From positions 1 through 34,958 of the forward strand of contig CAIQUS010000252.1 of NCBI GenBank assembly GCA_903875045.1: a stretch of DNA of 34,958 nucleotides, read 5' to 3'. Positions 1-7,721 of this stretch are shown piece after piece (position 1 is the stretch's first letter; the number at the start of each line of letters is the position of its first letter). The notes beneath the pieces were generated by a model. That model was not told where the DNA came from. It was given only the letters and a program-made list of their open reading frames with translations, and did not search any database. Source of the stretch: an uncultured Bacteroidales bacterium (GTDB taxonomy: Bacteria > Bacteroidota > Bacteroidia > Bacteroidales > FEN-979). The translations under genes and the position numbers were made by a program.

Positions 1-351
1 TGGAAAACCGCTTTTTCTTTGTTACTGCACCGGCAAAGAAACAGCTTGGCAAAAAGAAAACCGGATGAAAACGGGGTGCTTTTGAAAAAAGCAACCAAAA
101 GCCCACACACTATACTCAAAATTCTCTGCAAAGGTAACCTCATGAAAATATCATGTCACTAAAGGCGGCTCACCTGGTCATCTGATCATGGCTTCGGGGT
201 GAGCCTCCCGTTGGGTTCATTCAGATTGAAAAACCAATCTGACCTGAACCTTTGTTCCAGAATTTTCATTCCGGTATTTGGTAAGGCAGAAATTTTTCTA
301 AACCGGCGAGCCAGATGCCAAAATAAGTCCTCGGGGCACGGGGCAACAAAC
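1..351. other. left-edge region without a supported gene
   Basis: No convincing coding region lies upstream of the ATG at 352, although that reading frame stays open back to an ATG at 199. The stretch holds an inverted repeat (GGCTCACC at 167-174 and GGTGAGCC at 198-205) with a 23-base loop. Inside the loop, 171-188 matches part of the dispersed repeat found at 29502-29921 at about 15 of 18 bases. The hairpin overlaps the 199 start, which is one reason for preferring 352. Confidence 0.4.
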
Positions 352-819
352 ATGTCAAAGTTATCAGAAGTATTAAAGCCTACAAACGGAAAATCACAGC
401 CAGGACAGGTTATGGTTGTAAGGCCAAGTTTCTCTTCTTTTGAGCCGGAAACGGTCGAAGAAATTGCACCGGTTGAAGTTCCTGAACCTGTTGCAGAAGT
501 GAAGCCGGAGCCGGTAGTCGAAGTGAAGTCGGAACCGGTGAAAGTTGTCAAGCCGGAATTAACCCTCCTGGAGAAAATCCTCAAGGTTGAAAATCTCCAG
601 CTCATCATCGAAAAAAGGGCAAAGTTGGTGCAAACCCGCTCTGAACTTGAACGCTTCCAGATTTCATCCAACGATTTCAACTGTTCAATGCGGCTGAATG
701 ACTCAGATGGGAACGTTTTCACCACCAGCTTCACCCCCGGAGTTAAAAAGGTGATTGATTTTCTAAAGTCCTCATTCGATGGGAGCATTTCAGAAGCTGA
801 AGACAAGATCAACTTCTGA
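352..819 (+). CDS. hypothetical protein with a Pro/Val/Glu-rich linker
   Basis: I do not recognise the family. From the ATG at 352 the product is 155 residues; the same frame extends to an ATG at 199 (206 residues), but that start lies in a hairpin and the added part is unremarkable. The middle is a low-complexity linker built from repeated VEVPEP/VEVKPEP-like units, which suggests an extended spacer. The C-terminal ~75 residues look globular: a charged helix around LLEKILKVENLQLIIEKR, then a beta-rich part ending with a helix (VKKVIDFLKSS). There is no signal peptide or membrane segment. A strong terminator follows 6 bases after the stop, so it is probably the last gene of its transcript. 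It could belong to a mobile element whose body lies left of the window; nothing visible settles that. Confidence 0.6.
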   Translation: MSKLSEVLKPTNGKSQPGQVMVVRPSFSSFEPETVEEIAPVEVPEPVAEVKPEPVVEVKSEPVKVVKPELTLLEKILKVENLQLIIEKRAKLVQTRSELERFQISSNDFNCSMRLNDSDGNVFTTSFTPGVKKVIDFLKSSFDGSISEAEDKINF

Positions 820-824
820 TGATT

Positions 825-862
825 CGGGAGTTCCACCCTGGGGGGCGGAACTCCCGTTTTTT
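825..862 (+). terminator. Rho-independent terminator
   Basis: A perfect 10-bp stem (CGGGAGTTCC at 825-834 with GGAACTCCCG at 847-856) with a 12-base loop is followed by six T residues at 857-862. It closes the small gene ending at 819. Confidence 0.9.
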
Positions 863-942
863 ATGGTCGTAAAGGGGAAATTCTCGAAAATAGTTATTAA
901 TCATTACATTATTTGACAAAACCTTGGTTATTGTATTAATGA

Positions 943-1089
943 AGGTCTGATATGATTTTAATAGTGGAAATTGAAAATAACATTCAGAGAGATAAACTGG
1001 TAAATGATGAACTGTTGAAAAATAACTGGAAAGTTTTGCGCTTCTGGGGCAGGGATATCCAAAAGAATATCGACTTTTGCTTACACTGA
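943..1089 (+). pseudogene. 3' remnant of a vsr-like very-short-patch repair endonuclease
   Basis: The frame opens after a stop at 940-942 and ends at TGA 1087-1089, with a possible ATG at 952 giving only 45 residues. The translation contains EIENNIQRDKLVND followed by NWKVLRFWGRDIQKNIDFCL. In Vsr endonucleases the C-terminal end has this layout: an IxxNxxRD helix, then a W-x-V-L/I-R-F/I-W strand, then a terminal helix. The family is normally about 130-150 residues, so the N-terminal two thirds, with most of the catalytic residues, are missing. In intact loci vsr-like genes commonly accompany a cytosine-5 methyltransferase and an HNH endonuclease. An HNH gene does follow 27 bases later, so this is probably the scar of a truncated restriction-modification locus. 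The short open frame may still be translated, but activity is not expected. Confidence 0.65.
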
Positions 1090-1116
1090 AAATCGTAATG
1101 TATTTGCTAAATAGCT

Positions 1117-1890
1117 ATGAAAGACGGTCAACGACTTTGGACAAGAGAAGAACTTATCCTCGCCATCAATTTGTATTGTAAAATTCCATTCGGCAAACTT
1201 CACAGAACCAATCCGGAGATACTTAAATTATCGCAACTTATTGGTAGAACAGCAAGTTCAGTAACATATAAATTAGTTAATTTCGCAAGTTTAGACCCAA
1301 GTTTAAAAGCACGGGGAATCAAAGGAGCCTCAAATGCAAGTAATTTAGATAAGAAAATTTGGAATGAATTTTATAGCAATTGGGAAATCCTGCCATATGA
1401 AAGTGAAAAACTTAAAGCGTCTATATACCATACATCCATTGAAAAAGAAAATTTGATTAATGAACTAGATTTACCTCGAGAAGGCAAAGTTCGCGACCAA
1501 ATTGTTAAAGCCCGGGTTAATCAATATTTTTTCAGACAAAGTATTCTTGCTTCATATAATTTTACCTGCTGTATCACTGGTATTAAGCAATCTGAACTCC
1601 TAATAGCAAGCCACATCAGACCTTGGGGTTTGGATGAAAAAAATCGTTTGAATCCAAGAAATGGAATTGCAATCAATGCACTTCATGATAAGGCTTTTGA
1701 AAATGGACTTTTGACAATAACACCAAATTTTCAAATAAATATTTCATCAATTTTGCTAAAACAAACAAACAACGAAATTGTAAATAATTATTTCATCAAA
1801 TACCATGGTAGTAATATGATACTTCCATCCCGATTTTTACCAGATACGGAATTTTTACATTATCATAATCAGGAACGATTCAAACCTTAA
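1117..1890 (+). CDS. HNH_2-family endonuclease (probable restriction enzyme)
   Basis: The 257-residue product has an HNH_2-type nuclease domain at roughly residues 145-215. A CCITG turn is followed by a SHI-x-PW motif (first catalytic His), then LNPRNGI (Asn) and NALHDKAFE (second His), and then the typical GLLTI strand. The N-terminal ~70 residues form an HTH-like region (WTREELILAINLY, then IGRTASSVTYKL), the arrangement seen in HNH enzymes encoded beside cytosine methyltransferases and vsr genes. The matching methyltransferase is absent here and the adjacent vsr-like gene is truncated. The enzyme is therefore either an orphan or needs a methylase elsewhere. It is more AT-rich than the phage operon to its right, which fits separate acquisition. 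The start is the first ATG after the vsr remnant. Confidence 0.85.
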   Translation: MKDGQRLWTREELILAINLYCKIPFGKLHRTNPEILKLSQLIGRTASSVTYKLVNFASLDPSLKARGIKGASNASNLDKKIWNEFYSNWEILPYESEKLKASIYHTSIEKENLINELDLPREGKVRDQIVKARVNQYFFRQSILASYNFTCCITGIKQSELLIASHIRPWGLDEKNRLNPRNGIAINALHDKAFENGLLTITPNFQINISSILLKQTNNEIVNNYFIKYHGSNMILPSRFLPDTEFLHYHNQERFKP

Positions 1891-1893
1891 TTC

Positions 1894-2121
1894 ATGGAAA
1901 ATATTAAACTTCTTCAAACAGTTTCCGATATATCATACATAGCTGGTTATTCCAATCATTATTCCGGTAATTCAAGGTTTGATATCGCACAATACATTGC
2001 CTGGGCAAAAGAGTTTGAAAATATCCACCAAAATACAAATTGGGATTTTGATGATTATATGCTTTTGATAGAAGCATTTGCAAATAGAAAAATCCAAGAA
2101 TTTTCCGTTTATTTCAAATAA
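1894..2121 (+). CDS. small hypothetical protein downstream of the HNH endonuclease
   Basis: The product is 75 residues and starts 3 bases after the HNH stop, so it is almost certainly co-transcribed. I do not recognise it. It is rich in aromatic and acidic residues (YIAGYSNHYSGNSRFDIAQY; later WDFDDYMLLIEAFANRK), has no signal peptide or membrane segment, and looks like a short alpha-helical soluble protein. The tight coupling suggests an accessory or inhibitor of the endonuclease, but this is inference from position only. Confidence 0.6.
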   Translation: MENIKLLQTVSDISYIAGYSNHYSGNSRFDIAQYIAWAKEFENIHQNTNWDFDDYMLLIEAFANRKIQEFSVYFK

Positions 2122-2208
2122 TCTTCCTAAAAAAACCTTTAAAACCAATGGTCATCAGTAATTTGAAACCCATCTTTCAAAATACAATAAAAAAAATATC
2201 ATAAAACA

Positions 2209-2238
2209 TTGCAGGATCCCGAATTTGTTGTATATTTG
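2209..2238 (+). promoter_or_regulatory. Bacteroidales-type promoter for the Abi RNA and gene
   Basis: A TTG at 2209-2211 and a -7 box TATATTTG at 2231-2238 are separated by 19 bases, matching the Bacteroidetes sigma-70 consensus (TTG, about 19-21 bp, TAnnTTTG). Transcription should begin near 2243-2246, immediately before the hairpin RNA. Confidence 0.75.
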
Positions 2239-2242
2239 CATC

Positions 2243-2293
2243 AACAGTACCCGTTTTGCATACCATAAGAACTGCAGGCGGGTCATTTTTTTT
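2243..2293 (+). ncRNA. short terminator-ended RNA upstream of the Abi_2 gene (abiF-type RNA candidate)
   Basis: Between the predicted start site and the gene lies a compact hairpin. ACCCG (2249-2253) pairs with CGGGT (2279-2283), and TTTGCA (2255-2260) pairs with TGCAGG (2273-2278, using G-U pairs) across a 12-base loop, leaving one bulged base. Eight T residues at 2286-2293 follow, so most transcripts would end as an RNA of about 50 nt just 9 bases before the ATG at 2302. Structured RNAs located just upstream of abiF-type Abi_2 genes are a described class (the abiF RNA motif). The position and layout fit; identity with that class is inferred. A simple attenuator is the alternative. Confidence 0.55.
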
Positions 2294-2301
2294 ATATCCC
2301 T

Positions 2302-3201
2302 ATGGCAAATAAGCCCGCATACACAATTGATGATCAAATTCAACTACTCAAATCACGGGGATTGCAATTCCTGGATGAAACACAAGCTATTCATTGGCTC
2401 AAAAACATAAGCTACTACAGGCTTAAAGGCTATTGGTGGGATATGCAGGCCGATAGCGTAAACCACCTGTTCAATCCTAATTCATATTTCGAAGATGTCA
2501 TAGACCGCTATAACTTCGACCGTCAATTGCGCATCATCCTTTTCGATTCTATCGAACATATTGAAATTGCATTGCGTGCCAAAATGATTTACCACTTATC
2601 ATTGGCCCACGGTGGATTGTGGTACTTAAACAATTCTCTGTTTACAGACACGACAAAATATTGTCAACAACTGGTTGATTTAAAATCAGAATTTAACCGA
2701 AGTCAGGAAAAATTTATCAAAGATCAAAAAACACGTTACCCTGGTACCGATGCCGATGCTTGGAAAATAATTGAAGTAGCTTCATTTGGTACAATATCAA
2801 AATTTTATAAGAACTTACATCATCAGTTACCAGAGAAATCAATCATTTCAAAAGAAATGGGTCTGAATTTGCACAGTGAATTGTCAAGCTGGTTGGAGTC
2901 GATTGCATACCTGCGCAACATCATTGCACACCATTCACGTCTCTGGAGCCGAAACATGGTCAAAACACCTATTGTACATCTGAATAATCCAGCTGGCTTA
3001 TGGTTTTCTCAAAGCCTTCAGCCAGTGCAAATAAAAAAGCCATTTCTAATAATTTCCTGTCTGATTTACTTATGCAATGTCATTAACCCCAGCCATCAAA
3101 TAAAATTAAAACTTATAGAACTATTTACCAGCAATCCCAATATTCCTATCTATAAACTTGGTTTCTTGAACGATTGGAAGGCAGAACCTATTTGGAGATA
3201 A
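2302..3201 (+). CDS. Abi_2 family HEPN protein (AbiF/AbiD-like abortive infection)
   Basis: The 299-residue protein matches the Abi_2 family pattern: an N-terminal QIQLLKSRGL region, YYRLKGYWWDMQ, then YNFDRQLRIILFDSIEHIEIALRAKM in pieces across residues 70-100. A HEPN RNase signature R205-N-I-I-A-H210 (R-x4-H) sits in the C-terminal half. Abi_2 proteins act in anti-phage abortive infection, probably as RNA-cleaving toxins. The length is normal for the family and there is no membrane segment. It has its own promoter and a short upstream RNA that could act as its antitoxin or attenuator. It lies between a broken restriction locus and a phage-type operon, a typical cargo position. The start at 2302 is the first ATG after the terminator-like hairpin. 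Confidence 0.88.
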   Translation: MANKPAYTIDDQIQLLKSRGLQFLDETQAIHWLKNISYYRLKGYWWDMQADSVNHLFNPNSYFEDVIDRYNFDRQLRIILFDSIEHIEIALRAKMIYHLSLAHGGLWYLNNSLFTDTTKYCQQLVDLKSEFNRSQEKFIKDQKTRYPGTDADAWKIIEVASFGTISKFYKNLHHQLPEKSIISKEMGLNLHSELSSWLESIAYLRNIIAHHSRLWSRNMVKTPIVHLNNPAGLWFSQSLQPVQIKKPFLIISCLIYLCNVINPSHQIKLKLIELFTSNPNIPIYKLGFLNDWKAEPIWR

Positions 3202-3391
3202 TTGGAAAAGCAGGAAAATAAAACCCCAAAATAATTACGCGCTGAATTCCAAACCCTCACCAACCTTTTCGCGAATTCAGAAGCAGATTTAAACTCCCCG
3301 ACTTTAGCTTACCCGATCCTCCCGCAATGTTTCCCGTGGCCTGGTAAATCCTGTCCTTTATTAAAATCCCCCGCGATCTTAATATTGCGGC
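3202..3391. other. junction between defence genes and phage-type operon
   Basis: There is no supported gene here. The plus-strand frame from 3235 to 3417 is open without an ATG near its start and reads LRAEFQTLTNLFANSE at first. This loosely resembles the N-terminus of the protein encoded at 7714-8217 (YLRYFQTLAAQHSS). It may be the decayed end of a related tail gene, or chance. No clear promoter for the downstream operon was found. Confidence 0.25.
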
Positions 3392-3736
3392 ATGACAACC
3401 GGATTTATCCAGCTTAGCGAAGTCCTCGAAAACATGAAGCAGTTTGACGAAACGGGCAAACCTGTTTCGTTTCATGTCAAATTCATCACCGCTGATCGCA
3501 AATTAAATACCGGAGGGGAAATTATCGATATCCCATCCGGAAGGTATTGTATTGGCAAAAGAAACGGGGAAGTGGTGTTCGACTCCCGGTGGCCTTCCAG
3601 GAATTCCGAAGTCAGCGGGCGTGATCCGCACCACTGGTCCAATGCCACCCGCAACATCCTGTTGCCAAACGGGCGGATCCGCAAACTTCACATCCGTCTG
3701 ATCATCGAATTTAACCACAAAAAAGTCTTTTTCTAA
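3392..3736 (+). CDS. conserved-looking phage cluster protein, function unknown
   Basis: The product is 114 residues and its stop overlaps the start of the portal-like gene by one base (TAATG), so the two are translationally coupled. It is a basic beta-rich protein without signal or membrane segment; key stretches are FHVKFITADRKLNTGGE, HHWSNATRNILLP and IRKLHIRLIIEFN. I recall similar small proteins ahead of portal genes in Bacteroidetes phage-like loci, but know of no assigned function. It could be a small head-tail connector or regulator. It opens the operon, and all following genes up to 19255 read in the same direction. Confidence 0.65.
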   Translation: MTTGFIQLSEVLENMKQFDETGKPVSFHVKFITADRKLNTGGEIIDIPSGRYCIGKRNGEVVFDSRWPSRNSEVSGRDPHHWSNATRNILLPNGRIRKLHIRLIIEFNHKKVFF

Positions 3737-5061
3737 TGGAAAGAATTATCATATCTGGTAATTACGCCATCCTGCCTGGTGCAAAAGCCATTGTGTCGCC
3801 TTCATTGGCCAGCGCGGATTCCGGGAAACCTAAAACGGTTCAGCCCCTGGATCAATCCCCCAGCGAATGGTCGAACTGGGGGGAATCGAATCAATTCCCC
3901 CAGGAAGTGCTGGCAGAACTGACTAAAAATTCTGTCGCACTTCGCGCGCTTGACAAACGCAAGCGCGTTCACTTCGGACGGGGATTGATCGCCTACCGGG
4001 AAAAAACCGATGCAAACGGAGAAATCACCAAAGAAACCGTGACCGATCCGGAAATTGTTGAGTTTTTCCGCCTTAATCAGATCAATCTTTTGTGGGTTGA
4101 CCTGATCATGGGACTTGAAACTTTTGCCAACAGCTGGCTGGAATTCATCCTCAATAAGGGGAAAGACAAGATCAACAGGGTTTTCGTGAAAGACCCTGCC
4201 TATTGCAGGCTCTCTAAGATGGATGCAAGCAGCCGGATTCCGTTTATGTATTACAGCGCACAATGGGAAAACAACCCGAGTTTTGACAATGTCCTGGTTG
4301 CCCGTTTACCGATGTTTAATCCCGAGTTATACGATGGCGCCAAATACAAAGACCCGCAGTTTGCGTACCATGTATATTACCGCTCCTTCAACAAATCGTA
4401 TTATCACCTCCCTTTGTGGAATTCGGTACGTGCCAATAAATGGATGAACATCGCCAACAGTGTGCCGGTGCTCAAAGCTGCCATCATGAAAAATCAAATG
4501 ACCATCAAGTATCATATCCAGATACCCGATGATTATTTTACCTCCCGTTTCCCTTCCCCGGATTTTACCAAAGAACAGCGCGAAGCCAAGCGCGTGGAAG
4601 TCCTGACAGACATGAACGCATTTCTGGCCGACGTTGAAAACAGCGGGAAGGCTTTTATCAGCTACGCTTTTTATTCAAAGGTCAAACAGGATTACCTCAC
4701 GGGATGGAAGATCGAAGTCATTCAGAATAAACTTGACAACGCTGCCTATCTTCCCGACAGCCAGGCTGCCAATTCTGAAATTCTTTTCGCAATAGGGGTG
4801 GACCCATGCCTGATCGGTGCCGGCCTTCCCGGTGGGAAAATGGGGGCAGGTAGCGGTTCAGATAAGCGCGAAGCTTACTGGATGCTCAATGCCGACATGG
4901 GGACAGACCGCTCGGTCAGTCTTTCCCCATTGTATTTTATCCGTGATTTCAATAAGTGGGACCCGGCCATCCAATTTGATTATGTCACTGTTGACACTTC
5001 TCAAACACAAAATGAACACCCGACCAAGACCGCCAAACGTATTGATAAAACCCAATCCTGA
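3736..5061 (+). CDS. portal-like phage protein
   Basis: The product is 441 residues, within the usual size range for portal proteins (the DNA-gate dodecamer at the capsid vertex). The C-terminal part has ILFAIGVDPCLIGAGLPGG followed by a Gly/Ser-rich loop, then SGSDKREAYWM and SPLYFIRDFNKW. I associate this GSDxREA-type pattern with Bacteroidetes phage portals. The N-terminal part (ALRALDKRKRVHFGRGLIAY) and the amphipathic helix ANKWMNIANSVPVLKAAIMK also suit a portal fold. The ATG overlaps the preceding stop by one base, and the stop overlaps the next start (TGATG). No terminase gene precedes it and no capsid gene follows, which is unusual for a portal gene. The call rests on pattern memory and position. 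Confidence 0.6.
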   Translation: MERIIISGNYAILPGAKAIVSPSLASADSGKPKTVQPLDQSPSEWSNWGESNQFPQEVLAELTKNSVALRALDKRKRVHFGRGLIAYREKTDANGEITKETVTDPEIVEFFRLNQINLLWVDLIMGLETFANSWLEFILNKGKDKINRVFVKDPAYCRLSKMDASSRIPFMYYSAQWENNPSFDNVLVARLPMFNPELYDGAKYKDPQFAYHVYYRSFNKSYYHLPLWNSVRANKWMNIANSVPVLKAAIMKNQMTIKYHIQIPDDYFTSRFPSPDFTKEQREAKRVEVLTDMNAFLADVENSGKAFISYAFYSKVKQDYLTGWKIEVIQNKLDNAAYLPDSQAANSEILFAIGVDPCLIGAGLPGGKMGAGSGSDKREAYWMLNADMGTDRSVSLSPLYFIRDFNKWDPAIQFDYVTVDTSQTQNEHPTKTAKRIDKTQS

Positions 5062-6068
5062 TGCCACTCGTATTCAATATTGCCCAAATCAGGCTTGCCT
5101 ACCCAATTGCCATTTCTAATGTCATTGGAACCTGGCAGCCATTCATTGAAGATACCCAGGAGTTGTTCATTCGTCCTATTCTGGGAGATGCTTTATTTGA
5201 ACACCTTTCAATCTTTTCCAATGATATAGCTGATGAACCTACGGCAGGAATAGCCCCACCTGTGAAAACTATACTTATTCTTACCCTGCGCAAAGCTGTC
5301 TCACTTTACGCCCTTCATCTGGGCATTGATCAGATTGCATTGAGTATATCCGGAGCTGGTGTGCAAGTCCTTCAAAGTGATACCCACAAACCGGCTGCAG
5401 TCTTTTCCATCATGAACCAAAAGGATGTTTTCCTTTCCAGGGCACACAGGCAGATTGACCTGGCGCTAGGCTTCATCAAGAAAAATCCTGCAACCATCAC
5501 CGGTTATGCCTTACCGGCAAATCCTTATTTCATCCGCAGCGCAGATGAATTTCAGAAATACTCTGACATCCATGGCTCCCGCAGGGTTTTTCTTTCACTG
5601 CTGCCTATTATCGGCAATATTGAAATGAAATTCATCCGCCCGACACTTTCCCCAGTTCAGTTCGATGCACTTAAAACAGCCTTCCGGTCAGAAACAACCC
5701 TTTCGGCAGATAATCAGGCACTGCTTGAGATTATCCTCCCGGCACTGGTCCATCTTACGATGTCCCGGGCCTTGCTTGAAATTCCTATTGATACCCTTGA
5801 CTGGGGTATTTTCAATAATTCAAACAGTACCTTCAACAGTATTCAAACCAAAAGCCAGGCAAACCGTGAAAGAATCTCGGCCATGCAAGCCGCCAACGAG
5901 CGTGATGGTGAAGCGGAACTCAAAATGCTGCAGGAATTTCTGGATAACAATGCTTCTGCAAATAAATATCCGCTCTATTTTGCTTCCAGCCGATATGCGG
6001 GGCCGGAAAACTCGGTCAAACGGGGTGAATTCCTGAACGATGCCACCAATTCCATTTTCGTTGTTTAA
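5061..6068 (+). CDS. DUF6712-like phage structural protein
   Basis: The 335-residue protein resembles the DUF6712 family found in Bacteroidetes phages and phage-like clusters. Evidence is the N-terminal FIEDTQELFIRPILGDALFE segment, two mainly helical halves, and a length typical of the family as I remember it. The role is unknown. Its place directly after the portal-like gene suggests a head-tail connector or adaptor, since helical adaptors commonly follow the portal or capsid genes. Both ends overlap neighbouring genes by one base, so it belongs to one translational unit with the portal-like gene. No transmembrane segments or signal peptide are visible. It could in principle be a divergent capsid-region protein, but nothing in it suggests a HK97-type capsid fold. 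Confidence 0.65.
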   Translation: MPLVFNIAQIRLAYPIAISNVIGTWQPFIEDTQELFIRPILGDALFEHLSIFSNDIADEPTAGIAPPVKTILILTLRKAVSLYALHLGIDQIALSISGAGVQVLQSDTHKPAAVFSIMNQKDVFLSRAHRQIDLALGFIKKNPATITGYALPANPYFIRSADEFQKYSDIHGSRRVFLSLLPIIGNIEMKFIRPTLSPVQFDALKTAFRSETTLSADNQALLEIILPALVHLTMSRALLEIPIDTLDWGIFNNSNSTFNSIQTKSQANRERISAMQAANERDGEAELKMLQEFLDNNASANKYPLYFASSRYAGPENSVKRGEFLNDATNSIFVV

Positions 6069-6304
6069 TGCTAAAATTCTTTCTCATGAATGAAACTTCA
6101 ATTCTCCTAGCCATCATTGCCATCCTGCAAGGGGCCTATCTGGTGGGCCAGAAAAACCAAAGAGACGATTTTAAAGAGATGAGTGTAAAGCTTGATCACT
6201 GGGTTCAGGCTTTTATCAAACTCAGTGCAGAACATGATTCCAACCATCTTGAACCCAAAAAACCAATTCTTCATAAACATACTGTAAAAAAAGAAAAACC
6301 ATGA
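6068..6304 (+). CDS. small membrane protein, possible holin or lysis accessory
   Basis: The product is 78 residues with one strongly hydrophobic N-terminal segment (about residues 8-26, SILLAIIAILQGAYLVG) and a charged, Lys-rich C-terminal tail. The ATG overlaps the previous stop by one base; a second ATG at 6086 would remove six residues. Its stop overlaps the next gene by 4 bases (ATGA), and that next gene looks like a unimolecular spanin. The pairing suggests a lysis function, for example a small single-pass holin or pinholin, inferred from topology and neighbour only. It could equally be a membrane anchor used in particle assembly. Confidence 0.5.
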   Translation: MLKFFLMNETSILLAIIAILQGAYLVGQKNQRDDFKEMSVKLDHWVQAFIKLSAEHDSNHLEPKKPILHKHTVKKEKP

Positions 6305-6897
6305 AAAATGTACTTCTTTCAATCGCCATGTTCATCCTGGTCACCGGTTGCACCGTTTCCAAACAGGTAAGCCGTCAATTAGAAAAATCCACCACTGAAA
6401 CAGAATCCCAGGCAGAAACCAATTCAAATTTAATCCGCAAAGCCACCACAGATGCCCATACCACAACAAACTCCAAAACGACGATAAATGTCGATACCTC
6501 ATTTACCTCACCAGGCTCTCAATTGTCCGGTGAAAAACCGCTTTCAAATTTGTTAAATGGAGATTCTCTATCCGTGGAAACATCAGATTTGAAAGGGGTT
6601 GTTTCCTTGGATACCCTTACCGGCAGGGTAAGTTTCCGGGTAACTGAAAAGCCAAAAGTGTTCCCGCTCAGGTATAACAAGACTACCGAAAGCCAGCAAA
6701 CCATCGACACGAATGTCGATGAGAAGCAACGATTGATCACCACTTCGGCCAGTGATAATAAGGCTTCTCAGGTGTTGAAAAAAGAAAACATTGAAAAAGA
6801 TATTAAACGATCAATACCCTGGGGATGGTTTATAGCCATTGCAATTTTTGCTGTGATTGTCTTTTTCTTTATCAAGGCTGTCAAAGGTTATCGCTAA
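6301..6897 (+). CDS. probable unimolecular spanin (lipoprotein with C-terminal TM segment)
   Basis: The 198-residue protein starts with a lipoprotein signal (hydrophobic segment, then lipobox VTGC with Cys17). It ends with a transmembrane segment (WFIAIAIFAVIVFFFIKAV, about residues 175-193) and a short basic tail. Between them lies a long Ser/Thr/Gln-rich region with predicted extended or coiled structure. An outer-membrane lipid anchor plus an inner-membrane C-terminal helix in one chain is the defining topology of u-spanins such as phage T1 gp11. U-spanins fuse the two membranes at the last step of lysis. At 198 residues it is longer than T1 gp11. The 4-base overlap with the upstream membrane protein supports a lysis pair. 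An ordinary lipoprotein with a hydrophobic tail is the alternative. Confidence 0.6.
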   Translation: MKNVLLSIAMFILVTGCTVSKQVSRQLEKSTTETESQAETNSNLIRKATTDAHTTTNSKTTINVDTSFTSPGSQLSGEKPLSNLLNGDSLSVETSDLKGVVSLDTLTGRVSFRVTEKPKVFPLRYNKTTESQQTIDTNVDEKQRLITTSASDNKASQVLKKENIEKDIKRSIPWGWFIAIAIFAVIVFFFIKAVKGYR

Positions 6898-6908
6898 AAT
6901 TCCCCATC

Positions 6909-7721
6909 ATGCACAGCATCCGGATAAGCAAATTCGAAGTACTGATTCCTTCCACCTGGAACGAATTAACCGCCGGCCAATTGGTTTATATCAGCAGGTT
7001 GTTTAACAGCAAATGCACTGTCATCGAATTTAAAGTCGTGGTGCTGCATAAATTCTTAAGCGTAAACAAACGCCTCTGGCATTATCTCTCAGCTGTTGAC
7101 ATTTACAATTTAGGCCATTCATTGAGTTTTCTTTTTGAAGAAGTAAACCTGACCAGGTCTCTCATCAAAACAACCCGCTCCAAACGTTTCCCTTTTCCTC
7201 GTTATTATGGCCCGGCTGATGGGTTGTCGACCAGCACCTTTGGCGAATTCACCAAGGCACAGGTGAGGTATGAACAGTACTGCCAAACTAAAAATCCGGA
7301 TTCACTCAATGAATTGGTGGCCATTCTGTACCGAAGAAAACGGCTGTTTTGGTTTATAAACCGGCACTTTACCGAAAGCCCCGATCCCCGGGTCCGGTTT
7401 TGGGACCGTACCCTTTTAGCAAGAACACGGCATATCGCATCAATTCCGGATGAGACAAAATATGCCATATTCCTTTTCTTTTCAGGTGTGATGGGATCAT
7501 TGCCTGCAACTTTCCCCAATGTTTACAAGCCAAAACCCTCATCGAAAACCACCGGGCAGAACAGCTGGTCAACGCTGATCATCTCGCTTGCCGATGGCAA
7601 GACAGACGATGAGAGCCTTAACCGTATCATGAATTCCAATCTTTACAATGTGTTCCTGGGAATGGAACAGAAATCAATCGAGTATTTTGAATTCCTTAAA
7701 AAACACCCAGCAAATGACTGA
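6909..7721 (+). CDS. phage cluster protein between connector and tail genes, unknown
   Basis: The product is 270 residues from the ATG at 6909. The frame is open back to 6825, but that part lies inside the spanin gene and has no family look. I do not recognise a domain. It begins with IPSTWNELTAGQLVYISRL, a motif that recalls small tail-assembly or packaging accessory proteins of Bacteroidetes phages. It is otherwise basic, aromatic-rich and helical, with FLFFSGVMGSLPATFPNVY in the middle. There is no signal peptide. Its last 8 bases overlap the next gene. In siphophages the slot before the tape measure often holds tail-assembly chaperones, so that is a possible role, inferred from position only. 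Confidence 0.6.
   Translation: MHSIRISKFEVLIPSTWNELTAGQLVYISRLFNSKCTVIEFKVVVLHKFLSVNKRLWHYLSAVDIYNLGHSLSFLFEEVNLTRSLIKTTRSKRFPFPRYYGPADGLSTSTFGEFTKAQVRYEQYCQTKNPDSLNELVAILYRRKRLFWFINRHFTESPDPRVRFWDRTLLARTRHIASIPDETKYAIFLFFSGVMGSLPATFPNVYKPKPSSKTTGQNSWSTLIISLADGKTDDESLNRIMNSNLYNVFLGMEQKSIEYFEFLKKHPAND

Noticed and set aside
186-836. 216-residue open frame on the minus strand
   Set aside because: Shadow of the plus-strand gene; Ser/Thr-rich composition is the mirror of the Glu/Pro/Val-rich linker, and the frame would include the terminator stem.
5061-6068. Major capsid protein
   Set aside because: It resembles DUF6712 and is mainly helical, with no capsid-like motif or adjacent protease; kept as an unknown structural protein.
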